Notes: generated by a model not told the origin, from the letters alone. A DNA stretch of 64,000 nucleotides from Pedobacter nototheniae (GCF_004335085.1 NZ_RQRS01000009.1:120440-184439), one strand, 5' to 3'. Positions 1-9,370 are shown, numbered from the stretch's first letter. A program made the numbers and translations.

Positions 1-67
1 GTTTTACTTTGCAAAAGAAAGTTTTCGTCTAAAAAAGGTTTCATTTGAAGTGGATGTTATGTAGAGT

Positions 68-95
68 GCACACACAAATTTAATGCTTGCGTGTG
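68..95. other. GC-rich inverted repeat downstream of uxaA
   Basis: Imperfect hairpin with arms GCACAC and GTGTGC just beyond the uxaA stop codon. It may end the leftward pectin operon, but it has no clear T-tract on that side, so a terminator role is only possible. Nothing else is visible in bases 1-145. Confidence 0.3.
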
Positions 96-145
96 CCTTA
101 AATATCAATTTGGTTATTTAACAATAGGATTTAGAGCGAATTAAA

Positions 146-1792
146 CTAGAGGCTTACTCCGCGCTTCCAAGGTATAAAATCATCTTGATTTAACAAAACG
201 GCTTTTGGAATTACCTCTCCACTTGCTGCTTTGATACAATATTCTAATATATCTTCTCCCATTTGCTCAATAGTTTTTTCACCTTCGATAACCGGACCTG
301 TATTGATATCAATAATATCGCTCATTCGTTTAGCCAGCGCATTATTTGTGGCTACTTTAATGGTTGGGCAAACCGGGTTTCCTGTTGGAGTACCCAAGCC
401 GGTTGTAAACAAAATTAAGGTAGCACCAGATGCGGCCTTACCTGTTGTAGCTTCAACATCATTACCTGGTGTGCAAACTAAATTTAATCCTGGTTTTGTA
501 GCGGCTTCGGTATAATCAAGTACATCTTCAACAGGTGATGTACCACCTTTTTTTGCCGCTCCGGTACTTTTTATCGCATCGGTTATTAAGCCATCTTTAA
601 TATTTCCTGGCGAAGGATTCATGTGAAAACCTGAGCCTGCATTTTCTGCTGCCTGACTGTAAGCTTTCATTAACTGAATAAATTTACGTGCGGCAGTTTC
701 ATCTTTTGTACGATCAATTAATTGTTGTTCTGCCCCGCAAAGTTCAGGAAATTCGGCTAACAAAACTGTACCGCCCAAGGCTACCAAAAGATCTGAAGTG
801 TAGCCCACAGCAGGGTTGGCACTAATGCCGCTAAAACCATCGCTGCCACCACACTTCACACCTAAAACCAGTTTACTTAATGGAGCTGGCTGACGTTCTA
901 TTTTATTAATTTCGGTTAGCCCGATAAAAGTTTTTCTAATGGCTTCTTTAACCAGTTGTTCTTCGCTTTGCGATTGCTGTTGTTCAAAAATGAATAAAGG
1001 TTTATCGAAATTTGGATTGCGTTGTTTTAAATCTTCCATTAAATCATGAACCTGCAAATTTTGACAGCCCAAGCTTAGCACCGTTACGCCTGCAACATTT
1101 GGATGATCTGCATAGGCGACCAAAAGTTTACTTAAAACTGCAGCATCCTGCCGGGTACCACCACAACCGCCTTGATGATTTAAAAACTTAATACCATCAA
1201 CATTTTTAAAAATCCTGTTTGCTACTGGGTTGGCCTGAGAAATTGAAGCCGAATCAGCTTCTGTTAAACTTTCGCCGTTCTTCCAGGCATCAACTAAATG
1301 ATGTGTATAAGATTTATATTTATCAGTTACTGCGTAGCCCAATTCGTTATGTAGGGCTTCTCGAATTACATCGAGATTACGGTTTTCGCAAAACACAGTT
1401 GGAATAAACAACCAATAATTCGCAGTACCCACACGGCCATCAGAACGGATGTAGCCATTAAAAGTTCTATCCTTAAATTTAGAAACATCAGGCGCATGCC
1501 ACTCGTAATGGTAAGGTCTAAATTCATACGGATCTGATGCATGCTTGGTATTTTCGGTGTTCATTAAGCCACCTTTTGGTATAAAGTTCTGTGCCTTTCC
1601 AACCAAAACACCGTACATCATAATTGGATCGCCGGGATGCATATCCTGCATAAAAAATTTATGCTTTGCATGAATGTCATCCTGCAAAATATATTCTTGT
1701 CCATCGTAAATAATGGTTTCTCCCTTTGCTAAATTTTGCAAGGCAACCAACACGTTGTCATTAGGATGGATTTTTAAAATTCTCGTAACCAT
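146..1792 (-). CDS. uxaA: Altronate dehydratase (UxaA family)
   Basis: Cytoplasmic dehydratase converting D-altronate to 2-keto-3-deoxy-D-gluconate, the last hexuronate-specific step of galacturonate catabolism. The 548-residue product has an N-terminal SAF-type domain (about residues 3-75), a linker, and the large UxaA/GarD domain. The latter carries the conserved NHQGGCGG stretch near residue 203 and VKCGGSDGFSG near residue 311, where cysteines are expected to bind the metal. Length is normal for the two-domain form. The ATG follows the uxaB stop codon with no spacer, so the two are very probably co-transcribed and translationally coupled. It is the last gene of the leftward pectin operon. 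The family call is firm; the altronate-rather-than-galactarate assignment rests on the uxaB neighbour. Confidence 0.93.
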   Translation of the reverse strand: MVTRILKIHPNDNVLVALQNLAKGETIIYDGQEYILQDDIHAKHKFFMQDMHPGDPIMMYGVLVGKAQNFIPKGGLMNTENTKHASDPYEFRPYHYEWHAPDVSKFKDRTFNGYIRSDGRVGTANYWLFIPTVFCENRNLDVIREALHNELGYAVTDKYKSYTHHLVDAWKNGESLTEADSASISQANPVANRIFKNVDGIKFLNHQGGCGGTRQDAAVLSKLLVAYADHPNVAGVTVLSLGCQNLQVHDLMEDLKQRNPNFDKPLFIFEQQQSQSEEQLVKEAIRKTFIGLTEINKIERQPAPLSKLVLGVKCGGSDGFSGISANPAVGYTSDLLVALGGTVLLAEFPELCGAEQQLIDRTKDETAARKFIQLMKAYSQAAENAGSGFHMNPSPGNIKDGLITDAIKSTGAAKKGGTSPVEDVLDYTEAATKPGLNLVCTPGNDVEATTGKAASGATLILFTTGLGTPTGNPVCPTIKVATNNALAKRMSDIIDINTGPVIEGEKTIEQMGEDILEYCIKAASGEVIPKAVLLNQDDFIPWKRGVSL

Positions 1793-3304
1793 TTAAACTG
1801 TCCTTTCTTCACGCAAGCCATTCATTACAGCTTTTGTACCTTCTTCTTTTAATAAATTTACGTTCTTTTTTACAGCATCTTTAAAGCCTGGATATCTTGT
1901 TAAATCAATAGACCATAGCCTTTCATCTGCTAATATATTTTCTACAACCGTAGCCGGACTTTTCCAGTAATTGCATAAAATCTCTGCATATTCATCCTGC
2001 ACCTGAAAAGTCTTTCCATTTACTGTTGTTATATAATTATCTCCTTTTTTTACGCACTTATTAAACAAAATATAAGCCGCAAAACCCAAGGCAATATGTG
2101 CTGGAACTTCGGTATTTCGGCTGTATAATTTTCTAATTAGTGGAATGTTGCGCATTTGCATTTTAGAGGTAAAATTTAATGCAATTGCCTGCCATTGGTG
2201 CTCTAAAAATGGATTGCTAAAACGATCGTTCACATTAGCGGCAAAATCTAAAGTATCGTTATGGGTTATTTCTTCATTTATCAATGCTTCAGAAATTTCT
2301 TGTTGCATTAGGCCTTTAACATAAGCTGCAAAATCAGCATCAACCATAGCCTCTTTAACGGTATTAAAACCAGATAAAATTGCTAATCCGCAGCTTAAAG
2401 TATGGGTACCATTTAATAGGCGCAACTTAAGTTCTTTAAATTTATTGATTGACGGAACAATAAAAATGCCTTTATCTGCCTGTGAGAACGATAAAATTTC
2501 TTCTACCTTTTTGTTTGATGATTCAATTGCCCAAAGCCTAAAAGGTTCTGCCATAATCATTAAATCATCGTTATAACCTAAAACTGCTTCAATTTCCTTT
2601 TGTTCATCTTCAGGAAGTTTGCCCGGTACAATCCGATCAACCAAAGTATTGCAAAAATAATTTGCTGTTTTTAACCATTGAAGAAAATCCCAGTTGAGTT
2701 TATTTTGAATGGCAAGTTCTAAAAGAATTTCTTTTAGTTTACTGGCATTATCACTAATTAATTCTGCTGGGATAATCACCATTCCGCTTTCTTCGGAACC
2801 ATTAAAAGCAGTAAAACGTTGATGCAAAAAAGCCAATAGTTTACCTGGGTAAGACTTTGGTGGGTTATCGGTTATTTTATCTTCGCTCATCACAATTCCC
2901 ACCTCTGTTGTATTAGAAATTACAACTTTCATTTCTGGGGAGTGTGCGGCTTTTAAAATTTCTGTCCAATCCTGTGCAGCAGAAAGCACACGGCTAATAG
3001 ATGAATTTATCGTGTTTTCTTCTACACATACACCACCTTCAACACCTTTTACACAAAGCGTATATAAATTATCCTGTTTTGAAAACTCATCAGCTCCACC
3101 ATTTGCTGTAGATTTTACCACCAGAATACGTCCGTTAAAAATGCCTTTTCTGTTGGCTTTATCAATAAAATAATCGGGTAGGCCGCGCAACAAAACACCT
3201 GTACCAAACTGAATTACTTTTTCGGGCAATTCAAAAATTTTGGCATCGGGTTTAACTACGCTTGCTGAATTTATATTGATTAAATTTTCTTTATTGAGTA
3301 TCAT
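1793..3304 (-). CDS. uxaB: Tagaturonate reductase (mannitol dehydrogenase family)
   Basis: NADH-dependent reductase turning D-tagaturonate into D-altronate, the substrate of the next gene product. The 503 residues match the polyol-specific long-chain dehydrogenase family: an N-terminal nucleotide-binding part beginning around VIQFGTGVLLRG (residues 31-42) and a helical C-terminal catalytic part with a K-x4-NGTHT-type motif (LRLLNGTHTLSCG, near residue 296). No signal peptide is present, so it acts in the cytoplasm. It follows the secreted lyase and hydrolase genes and overlaps none; uxaA begins at the very next base. An isomerase (uxaC) that would feed it is not in this window. Fructuronate reductase (UxuB) is the main alternative, but pairing with UxaA favours UxaB. 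Confidence 0.92.
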   Translation of the reverse strand: MILNKENLININSASVVKPDAKIFELPEKVIQFGTGVLLRGLPDYFIDKANRKGIFNGRILVVKSTANGGADEFSKQDNLYTLCVKGVEGGVCVEENTINSSISRVLSAAQDWTEILKAAHSPEMKVVISNTTEVGIVMSEDKITDNPPKSYPGKLLAFLHQRFTAFNGSEESGMVIIPAELISDNASKLKEILLELAIQNKLNWDFLQWLKTANYFCNTLVDRIVPGKLPEDEQKEIEAVLGYNDDLMIMAEPFRLWAIESSNKKVEEILSFSQADKGIFIVPSINKFKELKLRLLNGTHTLSCGLAILSGFNTVKEAMVDADFAAYVKGLMQQEISEALINEEITHNDTLDFAANVNDRFSNPFLEHQWQAIALNFTSKMQMRNIPLIRKLYSRNTEVPAHIALGFAAYILFNKCVKKGDNYITTVNGKTFQVQDEYAEILCNYWKSPATVVENILADERLWSIDLTRYPGFKDAVKKNVNLLKEEGTKAVMNGLREERTV

Positions 3305-3320
3305 TTGTTATTCATTTTCA

Positions 3321-3343
3321 TTGTTGCAAACGGGCCGCAACAA
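3321..3343. promoter_or_regulatory. Inverted repeat in the uxaB leader
   Basis: Perfect 7-bp arms TTGTTGC and GCAACAA with a 9-base spacer AAACGGGCC, in the 51-bp gap between the PL10 gene and uxaB. It could be a processing hairpin within the operon mRNA or a protein-binding site; it contains the word GCAAACG, seen also in the other control regions of this cluster. Confidence 0.35.
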
Positions 3344-3355
3344 CGAGGTTATTTT

Positions 3356-4390
3356 TTATTTTGTTCCGTTTGTATTTAACCACTTCGGGTAATCTTTTTC
3401 GATTAATTTCCTCGCCCAGTTGCCATACCAGGCATAGCCTTTTCTGCGCTCGTAACTCAGTTCCATAACATCTGTTTTTATAGAATTATCACGATCTCCA
3501 AATATGGGTGTGTTTAAGTCTAAACTGTAAAAACGTGCCCATATAATTGAAGATGCATCGGCTACCAATAACCGATCAACACCGTTTGCTTTGGTACTAT
3601 CTTTAATATCATCAAAGCGGTATCCAACAATTTTATTTGCATCAAACCATTTCACGGCAGCATCAATTGCTGTTTTAATTTCTGTTGAAGGATTTTTAAT
3701 TCTCATCAAAAAACGAACTACGCCAACCGATTCGCTGGTACTTAAGGATGCCGGCTCAAAATTTCTGGCCTTTGCAGGTAGCATAGAATCTTTATCGTAC
3801 TGCGCCGCCCAAATGCTTAAATTTCCTTTTTGTTTAACTTGAGTTTTTAAAATGCAACTCAGTCCTTTGACTACTGCTTTTTCTGCTTTTGGTATGTAAG
3901 CTGGATTTACCACTTCAAAATCATTGCTTTTTGTTGAAATGTCTTCCAAAATATTGAGCACATTAATCATTGCATCATCATTGTAGGTAATTTCCGAACG
4001 ATATAGGGCCTTATCTGGATAATACTGAGGCCAACCACCATTTGCATATTGTGCTTCAAGAATGTAATCAATACCTTTTTCAGCTGCTTTTAAATAAGCT
4101 TTATTATGAGTTTTTTTATAGGCTTTAACCAAATAAACAACCTCTCTACTGGTGGCTTTATTATCAAAAGTAGCATGCAAATCTTTAGTTGATTTTATTA
4201 AATCCCTTAACTCGGGTGTAAGTGGGTTTTCATATTTAACCACGCTTTTATCTTGTAGTTGTTTGGGCCAACCGCCATTACCCAACTGATAAATAAGCAT
4301 TTTATCTGCAATAGAATCTGTTGGCAATTGTGCATAACAAGAAGCCAGCAGGCAGGAGAGCGCCAGTGATAATCTTATTTTTATCTTCAT
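3356..4390 (-). CDS. Pectate lyase, polysaccharide lyase family 10
   Basis: Predicted exported lyase cleaving de-esterified polygalacturonate by beta-elimination. The 344-residue product has a hydrophobic N-terminus ending LLASC, which fits a lipobox (lipidation at Cys18), so it may be surface- or periplasm-anchored. The mature part shows the PL10 (alpha/alpha toroid) signatures: repeated NGGWP motifs near residues 38 and 118, YNDDAM near residue 134 carrying a conserved acidic pair, and the C-terminal YERRKGYAWYGNWA segment. It sits 5 bp downstream of the GH105 gene and upstream of uxaB. Family assignment is strong; substrate preference within pectate is inferred. Confidence 0.88.
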   Translation of the reverse strand: MKIKIRLSLALSCLLASCYAQLPTDSIADKMLIYQLGNGGWPKQLQDKSVVKYENPLTPELRDLIKSTKDLHATFDNKATSREVVYLVKAYKKTHNKAYLKAAEKGIDYILEAQYANGGWPQYYPDKALYRSEITYNDDAMINVLNILEDISTKSNDFEVVNPAYIPKAEKAVVKGLSCILKTQVKQKGNLSIWAAQYDKDSMLPAKARNFEPASLSTSESVGVVRFLMRIKNPSTEIKTAIDAAVKWFDANKIVGYRFDDIKDSTKANGVDRLLVADASSIIWARFYSLDLNTPIFGDRDNSIKTDVMELSYERRKGYAWYGNWARKLIEKDYPKWLNTNGTK

Positions 4391-4395
4391 AACTT

Positions 4396-6318
4396 TTATT
4401 TTTGAGTTGGCACTTGCTTAATTAGCCAATTTACCAGATCGTTGGTTGCTTTAAAGTTTTCAAAATCCTTGGGTAGTTTACGTCCATCAATATATTCGTT
4501 GTAAAACCATGGATCGCCAACGGCAAACACCGTTCCTTTGCCATATTTTGCTGTAGCTACAATTACGTCTCCATTATCCGTTAATGCAGAAATTGCAGGG
4601 CTTTTTACTTTAATTGTTGAAATTTCTTTGATATAAACCTGCTTAGCCGTTTTAAAAATGCTGTTGTTTTGAGGGATTTTTATTGCGCCTTGTTCAAAAT
4701 TGTTGCCTTGCACTTTATTGCGACTATCTTCATTAAAGTGAATGCCAAATATTTCTGGAAGCACATTAAACTTTGTGATTTCGCAATTGCCCACATCATT
4801 TAAAAGCATCACTAAAACACCGCCATCTTTAACCCATTCGGCAATTTGTTTGGTATGCTCTGCATTCATATAATTTGGTGTAGCCGTTTCCTTTTCGGTA
4901 TCAGGATCAACAAGAATATAAATGTTGGTACTTTTTAAGTTTTTTGATGTTGGCGCATCTGCAAGTGTTGCTATTTTTACTCCAGCCTGGTTAAAAACAT
5001 TTCCGAATAGTGAAAAGCCGTTATTATCATCTTCATCCCATAAATAGTGGAATGGGATTTTCGTTCCTGCAGGTCCATCTTTAAATTCATTATTAAAGTA
5101 ATTATCTACCGTTACCGTTAGTCCTTTTCCGGGTTTTGGCAATGCAGCAGTTTCCATTTCGGCAGCAGCCAAAATAAATGCGCCAACACCTTTTGGATCA
5201 TTTGTAATTACTTTTTCACTGATGTAATATTCAAAACTACCATCGCGATATGGGTTTTTGCCACCCAAGCCAGAAACCGCAACCGTTCCATTTAAATTAA
5301 TCCGCTCGTTACCAGCGGTGGAAACAAATTCTTTTTGTAAACCTTTATACCCCTTTTCTGCTGCGGAGAAATAAGATTTAGGTAAATTTCCTTGCCGGGT
5401 GGCTTTTGCTAAACCATATACAAACATGCTCGATGCTGAAGATTCAAGATAATTCCCTTTTCTGTTGGGCATATCCATAACATCGTACCAAACACCTGTT
5501 TTAGCATCCTGGTATTTAACAATTGTATTCGCTGTACGTTTCAAAATGGCAAGTAATTCTGGTCTTTTTGGGTGGTTTGTTGGAAAATTATCAAGCACAT
5601 CAACCAAAGCCATAATATACCAGCCCATTGCCCGCCCCCAAAAGTTTGGCGAAGTTCCCGTGGTTTTATTCGCCCATTTTTCTTCCTTTGATTCGTCCCA
5701 GCCATGATAAAGTAAACCTGTTTTTTTATCAAGCGCATTTTGCTCCATATAAATAAACTGGTTGGCGATATCCGTAAAAGCATCATCCTTTTTCATTAAA
5801 GCGGCGTATTCGGCATAAAAAGGTTCGCCCATGTATAAACCATCTAACCACATCTGATTTGGGTAAACTTTCTTATGCCAGAAACCGCCTTGCTTAGTTC
5901 TTGGCTGCTTTTCTAACTGATTATATAATTGTGTTGCAGCGGTTAAATATTTTTGTTGCCCAGTAACTTTGTATAAAAGCAATAAAGATCTTCCATTCTT
6001 AACATTATCGATATTGTAATCCTCTTGTTTGTAGTTTTTAATGTTCCCGGTCTTATCAACATAGGCATCCATCGAAGTTTGGATGTATTTAAAGTAATCG
6101 CCATTGCCAGTATTTCTCCAAACTACAGCAGCACCTTCAAGCACCACACCCATATCATAAGTCCATTTGGGGCCTTTTGGATTATTAGTGTAAATGCTGT
6201 CTCTAAACATCGTTTCCATTGCGGTTAACGTTAGTTGTTCAGAGAGTTTTTTCTGTGCAAATCCACTTTGTGATAGGCAGATAATAAATCCAAAAACAAG
6301 TAGAATATATCTTTTCAT
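4396..6318 (-). CDS. GH105 unsaturated galacturonyl/rhamnogalacturonyl hydrolase with a C-terminal glutamine-amidotransferase-like domain
   Basis: Removes the 4,5-unsaturated uronic acid that pectate and rhamnogalacturonan lyases leave at oligosaccharide ends. It has a signal peptide (MKRYILLVFGFIICLSQSGFAQ) and about 365 residues of GH88/GH105 (alpha/alpha)6 barrel, with the motifs WLDGLYMGEPFYAEY and FWGRAMGWYIMAL typical of YteR/YesR proteins. Residues from about 400 to 640 form a second domain of Rossmann/DUF4350 flavour (IYILVDPD, WVKDGGVLVML, YGKGTVFAVGDPW) often fused to these enzymes in Bacteroidota; its role is unknown. It lies 4 bp after the GH28 gene and 5 bp before the PL10 gene, so it is clearly operonic. 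Confidence 0.88.
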   Translation of the reverse strand: MKRYILLVFGFIICLSQSGFAQKKLSEQLTLTAMETMFRDSIYTNNPKGPKWTYDMGVVLEGAAVVWRNTGNGDYFKYIQTSMDAYVDKTGNIKNYKQEDYNIDNVKNGRSLLLLYKVTGQQKYLTAATQLYNQLEKQPRTKQGGFWHKKVYPNQMWLDGLYMGEPFYAEYAALMKKDDAFTDIANQFIYMEQNALDKKTGLLYHGWDESKEEKWANKTTGTSPNFWGRAMGWYIMALVDVLDNFPTNHPKRPELLAILKRTANTIVKYQDAKTGVWYDVMDMPNRKGNYLESSASSMFVYGLAKATRQGNLPKSYFSAAEKGYKGLQKEFVSTAGNERINLNGTVAVSGLGGKNPYRDGSFEYYISEKVITNDPKGVGAFILAAAEMETAALPKPGKGLTVTVDNYFNNEFKDGPAGTKIPFHYLWDEDDNNGFSLFGNVFNQAGVKIATLADAPTSKNLKSTNIYILVDPDTEKETATPNYMNAEHTKQIAEWVKDGGVLVMLLNDVGNCEITKFNVLPEIFGIHFNEDSRNKVQGNNFEQGAIKIPQNNSIFKTAKQVYIKEISTIKVKSPAISALTDNGDVIVATAKYGKGTVFAVGDPWFYNEYIDGRKLPKDFENFKATNDLVNWLIKQVPTQK

Positions 6319-6322
6319 AACC

Positions 6323-7993
6323 TTATTTTTTAATTGATAAAGCCGATTTATTTACTTCATCGCTTAAAACGGAAACCTTTTTAGCTTTTGAAACATCAGT
6401 TGCTGAAACTTTAATCTCCTTCGATTTTTCGCCCGTTATATTGAATAATAATTCGCTTCCGTTTTTAAATTGTAAACCATCAATATTAATGTTGCTACTA
6501 TTTTGCACATGTACAATTGGGTTCGTATCGGCTGTAATTACATTTACATTTTTAAGGAAAATCCCTGTTCCCTCAATAATTTCGATCCCTTTTTTAGATT
6601 GAATGGTTACATTTTCCAGATGAATATCCTTAATATTCATTTCTGGTAATCCTCTAAAAAATATGGCCTTATCAGCACCGTTAGCTACAACATTTTTGAT
6701 GTAGAATTTTTTAAACTGTGGTGTCGCCTCCGTTACCGGAAGTAAAACCGTTTTAACTGCTTCACGTTTTTCGCCAGCCAAAGGAACCGGATCAACCGCA
6801 GCATAATACATATCAAATAAAATTGCTTCGCCCGGAATGTCGATCATATTAATATGATCAACAAAAATGTTTTCTACCACACCGCCACGGCCGCGTGTTG
6901 TTTTAAAGCGTAAACCAATATCAGTACCAATAAAAGAGCAATCATAAACCCAAATGTTTTTGGCACCGCCGCTCATTTCGCTACCGATTACAAAACCACC
7001 ATGTGCGTGATAAACAATGTTATTTCTAATGATTACATTTTCTGTAGGAACGCCACGTTTTCTTCCTGCTTCATCACGACCGGATTTAATGCAAATTCCA
7101 TCATCGCCAACATCAAAAGTACTACCTTCTATCAATACGTTTTTGCATGATTCCACATCTACACCATCACCATTTTGCGCATACCAAGGATTTTTAACCT
7201 GCAAGTTTCTCAAAGTTAAATCCTCACAAAGTAATGGATGTAAGTTCCAGGCTGGTGAGTTTTGAAAAGTAACACCTTCTAAAAGAATTTTTTTGCAATT
7301 GGTAAGAACCAATAAATTCGGGCGAAGAAAATCTTTAATATCATCATAATCAGCAGCTGTTTTTCCAGCTTCTACCGCACCAGCACCTTTTATTTTAGAA
7401 CCTTTTATTACTTTTTGAGATGGGTACCAAGTTTTATTATCATCACTTACCACACCGCCAGATGCAATTAGTTTTTTCCATTGAGATTCGGTTAACTTAT
7501 CTTTTTTAACCATTCTCCATGCACCACCATTTCCATCAATTATCCCCGTTCCGGTGATCGCTATATTTTCTAAATTATTACCTGAAATAGGGCTTTGATT
7601 ACGCCAGGCAGGTGCGCCTTCCCAATTTCCTTCCACCAATTTATATTGGTTAAAATCATCGGTAAATTGCAAAATAGCATCGCGTTTTAAATGTAGATTT
7701 ACATTGCTTTTTAATTCAATTGGACCAGTAAGCCACAAACCAGATGGAACTAAAACAACGCCACCACCTTTTCTACTCACGCTGGCAATGGTTTTATTAA
7801 TGCTTTCAGTATTCATGAAAACGCCATCGCCTTTAGCACCAAAGCTGATGATATTGGTGGTATCTTTTTTAATGCTTACTTGCTTTATAATTGGTAGAGC
7901 TGGCTTTTGTGCGGATACCTGAACCGCTGAAAATAAAATTAAGCAAGCCAAAGCGGTTTGGATACGGCATAAATTACGTGGAAAAAAGTTCAT
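6323..7993 (-). CDS. Polygalacturonase-type glycoside hydrolase, family GH28
   Basis: Secreted right-handed beta-helix hydrolase of polygalacturonan or rhamnogalacturonan. A signal peptide ends near AVQVSAQ. All GH28 catalytic signatures are visible in order: NGDGVD (about residue 272), GDDGICIKSG with the Asp pair (about 296), HAHGGFVIGSE (about 330) and the RFKT substrate-binding motif (about 361). At 556 residues it is longer than minimal polygalacturonases, as usual in Bacteroidota. It is the first gene of the leftward operon GH28-GH105-PL10-uxaB-uxaA. About 80 bp upstream of its start lies ATGCAATCGTTGCC, a possible operator. Exo- versus endo-action cannot be decided from sequence alone. 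Confidence 0.93.
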   Translation of the reverse strand: MNFFPRNLCRIQTALACLILFSAVQVSAQKPALPIIKQVSIKKDTTNIISFGAKGDGVFMNTESINKTIASVSRKGGGVVLVPSGLWLTGPIELKSNVNLHLKRDAILQFTDDFNQYKLVEGNWEGAPAWRNQSPISGNNLENIAITGTGIIDGNGGAWRMVKKDKLTESQWKKLIASGGVVSDDNKTWYPSQKVIKGSKIKGAGAVEAGKTAADYDDIKDFLRPNLLVLTNCKKILLEGVTFQNSPAWNLHPLLCEDLTLRNLQVKNPWYAQNGDGVDVESCKNVLIEGSTFDVGDDGICIKSGRDEAGRKRGVPTENVIIRNNIVYHAHGGFVIGSEMSGGAKNIWVYDCSFIGTDIGLRFKTTRGRGGVVENIFVDHINMIDIPGEAILFDMYYAAVDPVPLAGEKREAVKTVLLPVTEATPQFKKFYIKNVVANGADKAIFFRGLPEMNIKDIHLENVTIQSKKGIEIIEGTGIFLKNVNVITADTNPIVHVQNSSNINIDGLQFKNGSELLFNITGEKSKEIKVSATDVSKAKKVSVLSDEVNKSALSIKK

Positions 7994-8073
7994 TGTTTTG
8001 CGCTGTTAAATTTATACTTGGTTATTCTTAAAACAAGTGTACGGTGTTTGATGGTAAATCAGAAGAGAAATCT

Positions 8074-8087
8074 ATGCAATCGTTGCC
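8074..8087. promoter_or_regulatory. Candidate operator upstream of the GH28 operon
   Basis: ATGCAATCGTTGCC, about 80 bp upstream of the GH28 start. The core ATGCAATCGTT reappears (reverse complement AACGATTGCAT) in the CE8/GH43 control region at 9269-9279. The CG-centred semi-palindromic form resembles LacI-family operators. No regulator gene is present in the window, so the binding protein is unknown. Confidence 0.4.
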
Positions 8088-8097
8088 GAGAAATAGG

Positions 8098-8125
8098 GCA
8101 AAAAAGCACCTCTTTTGAGGTGCTT
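8098..8125 (-). terminator. Terminator of the CE8 gene
   Basis: Perfect 9-bp stem AAGCACCTC / GAGGTGCTT with a 4-base loop, followed on the minus strand by a T-run. It separates the pectin methylesterase transcript from the GH28 operon promoter region. Confidence 0.8.
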
Positions 8126-8154
8126 CTAATCTATAAATCAATTAATTAAACCTT

Positions 8155-9111
8155 TTATTTCAGTTCTGGAATCCACCCTCGGAAAACGTTTTCTAAAGTA
8201 TAGAGCTTATATTCTTCCTTGGTTAATTGGTGTGACCAGCTTACTCTTTTATCAATTTTACTTCCTTTACCAGTGCTTTTATATTCTGCATAAAAGGCTG
8301 TTTTTTCGTTACTTTCTTTACTCCAATTGTGCCAGCCCTCGGGTTTTATAAGTTCAGGAAGCTCGCAATTTAAATAGGCAACTTTAGCATAAGGTCTCCA
8401 CGGGCGACCAAGATAAAAGCTGTTTTCTGGTGCATTACCAATTACTTTACATTGATTAAAAACATAGCCATATTTTGTTGTATCAGCAGTAGATGCAGCT
8501 GTAATATATCCAGCTTTTTTGCAAAAAATGGTGCAGGTTTCAAACCATGCCGTAGATGCTCCAAAAATAAAATCGACAGTGCCTTCTATATAGCAATTTT
8601 TATAATATTGGCGGTTATTGCCTCCATAAGTATAAAGGGTATCCTGAAAGCCTAAGAAACGGCAATTATTAAAAATCATTTTATCTCCACCAGCCCAAAC
8701 AGCAACTGCCTGTCCAACGGGCCCAGAAGAGTTTTCAAAGGTGATATTCTCTGCTGTAAAATTCTCTCCATAAATATAAAAACTGGAAGAGCCTGAAGTT
8801 CCTTTTTCCTCTCCAAAAGCATTTTTCTTTTGCGCAAAATCATCGTAGGTTAAAATGGTTTCATCTCTACTTTCTCCAACAAATTTTACATTTTGCTTGG
8901 ATGCAGCCAAAACAAGCTTCTCTTTATACGTACCTTTTTTAATGAATATAACCGTAATGGTTTTTCTAAAATCTGGTACAGCATGAATTGCTTCCTGTAC
9001 CGTTTTAAAATTACCGCTACCATCAGCAGCCACAATAAAATCCGGTTTAACATCAATCGCATTTGCGTATAAGCATACCGAAGTAAATAGGAGAAATAAA
9101 AATGTTTTCAT
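8155..9111 (-). CDS. Pectin methylesterase, carbohydrate esterase family 8
   Basis: Exported esterase removing methyl groups from homogalacturonan so that lyases and polygalacturonases can act. The 318-residue product has a signal peptide (MKTFLFLLFTSVCLYANA) and the CE8 beta-helix. Catalytic signatures are GQAVAVW, QDTLY (about residue 154), DFIFG (about residue 180, nucleophilic Asp) and LGRPWRPY (about residue 232, conserved Arg/Trp). It is monocistronic: a terminator follows it and GH43 is divergent upstream. The leader contains a strong hairpin (9134-9183) and the shared LacI-like words, suggesting joint regulation with the rest of the cluster. Confidence is high. Confidence 0.94.
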   Translation of the reverse strand: MKTFLFLLFTSVCLYANAIDVKPDFIVAADGSGNFKTVQEAIHAVPDFRKTITVIFIKKGTYKEKLVLAASKQNVKFVGESRDETILTYDDFAQKKNAFGEEKGTSGSSSFYIYGENFTAENITFENSSGPVGQAVAVWAGGDKMIFNNCRFLGFQDTLYTYGGNNRQYYKNCYIEGTVDFIFGASTAWFETCTIFCKKAGYITAASTADTTKYGYVFNQCKVIGNAPENSFYLGRPWRPYAKVAYLNCELPELIKPEGWHNWSKESNEKTAFYAEYKSTGKGSKIDKRVSWSHQLTKEEYKLYTLENVFRGWIPELK

Positions 9112-9133
9112 ATAAATATTTTGGTTAGGCTAA

Positions 9134-9183
9134 TATTAAAATCGGCTGCGTGATTTCTAACCCTTCAACGCAGCCGAATTTTA
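9134..9183. promoter_or_regulatory. Strong hairpin in the CE8/GH43 divergent control region
   Basis: Arms TCGGCTGCGT and ACGCAGCCGA, extended by A/T-rich flanks, enclose a 16-base loop. It starts about 20 bp upstream of the CE8 start codon, so it lies in the CE8 leader or its promoter. A position between divergent genes is odd for a terminator; a leader attenuator or an mRNA-stability element are alternatives. Confidence 0.5.
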
Positions 9184-9253
9184 ATAAAATATATGATGAA
9201 CAATTTTAAAGAATTAAATTGTGCCGAACGAATAAAAACCCACAATAAAGATC

Positions 9254-9279
9254 GCAAACGATGTCGGGAACGATTGCAT
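9254..9279. promoter_or_regulatory. Paired LacI-like half-sites between CE8 and GH43
   Basis: GCAAACGAT (9254-9262) and AACGATTGCAT (9269-9279) lie close together in the divergent region. The second is the reverse complement of ATGCAATCGTT found upstream of GH28. These are sequence matches; the operator function is inferred. Confidence 0.45.
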
Positions 9280-9370
9280 ATTATCGGGTTGGATTAAACA
9301 AAAAAATCGCCTAATCTTGTTAATAACCAAGTATTCAATAGCCATTCTTCATTCAAAATCGCCCTTTCAG

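Noticed and set aside
231..515. Rightward open frame opposite uxaA
   Set aside because: Antisense shadow of a well-supported gene without motifs; the same applies to the other frames opposite carB, GH28, GH105, M14 and the island genes.
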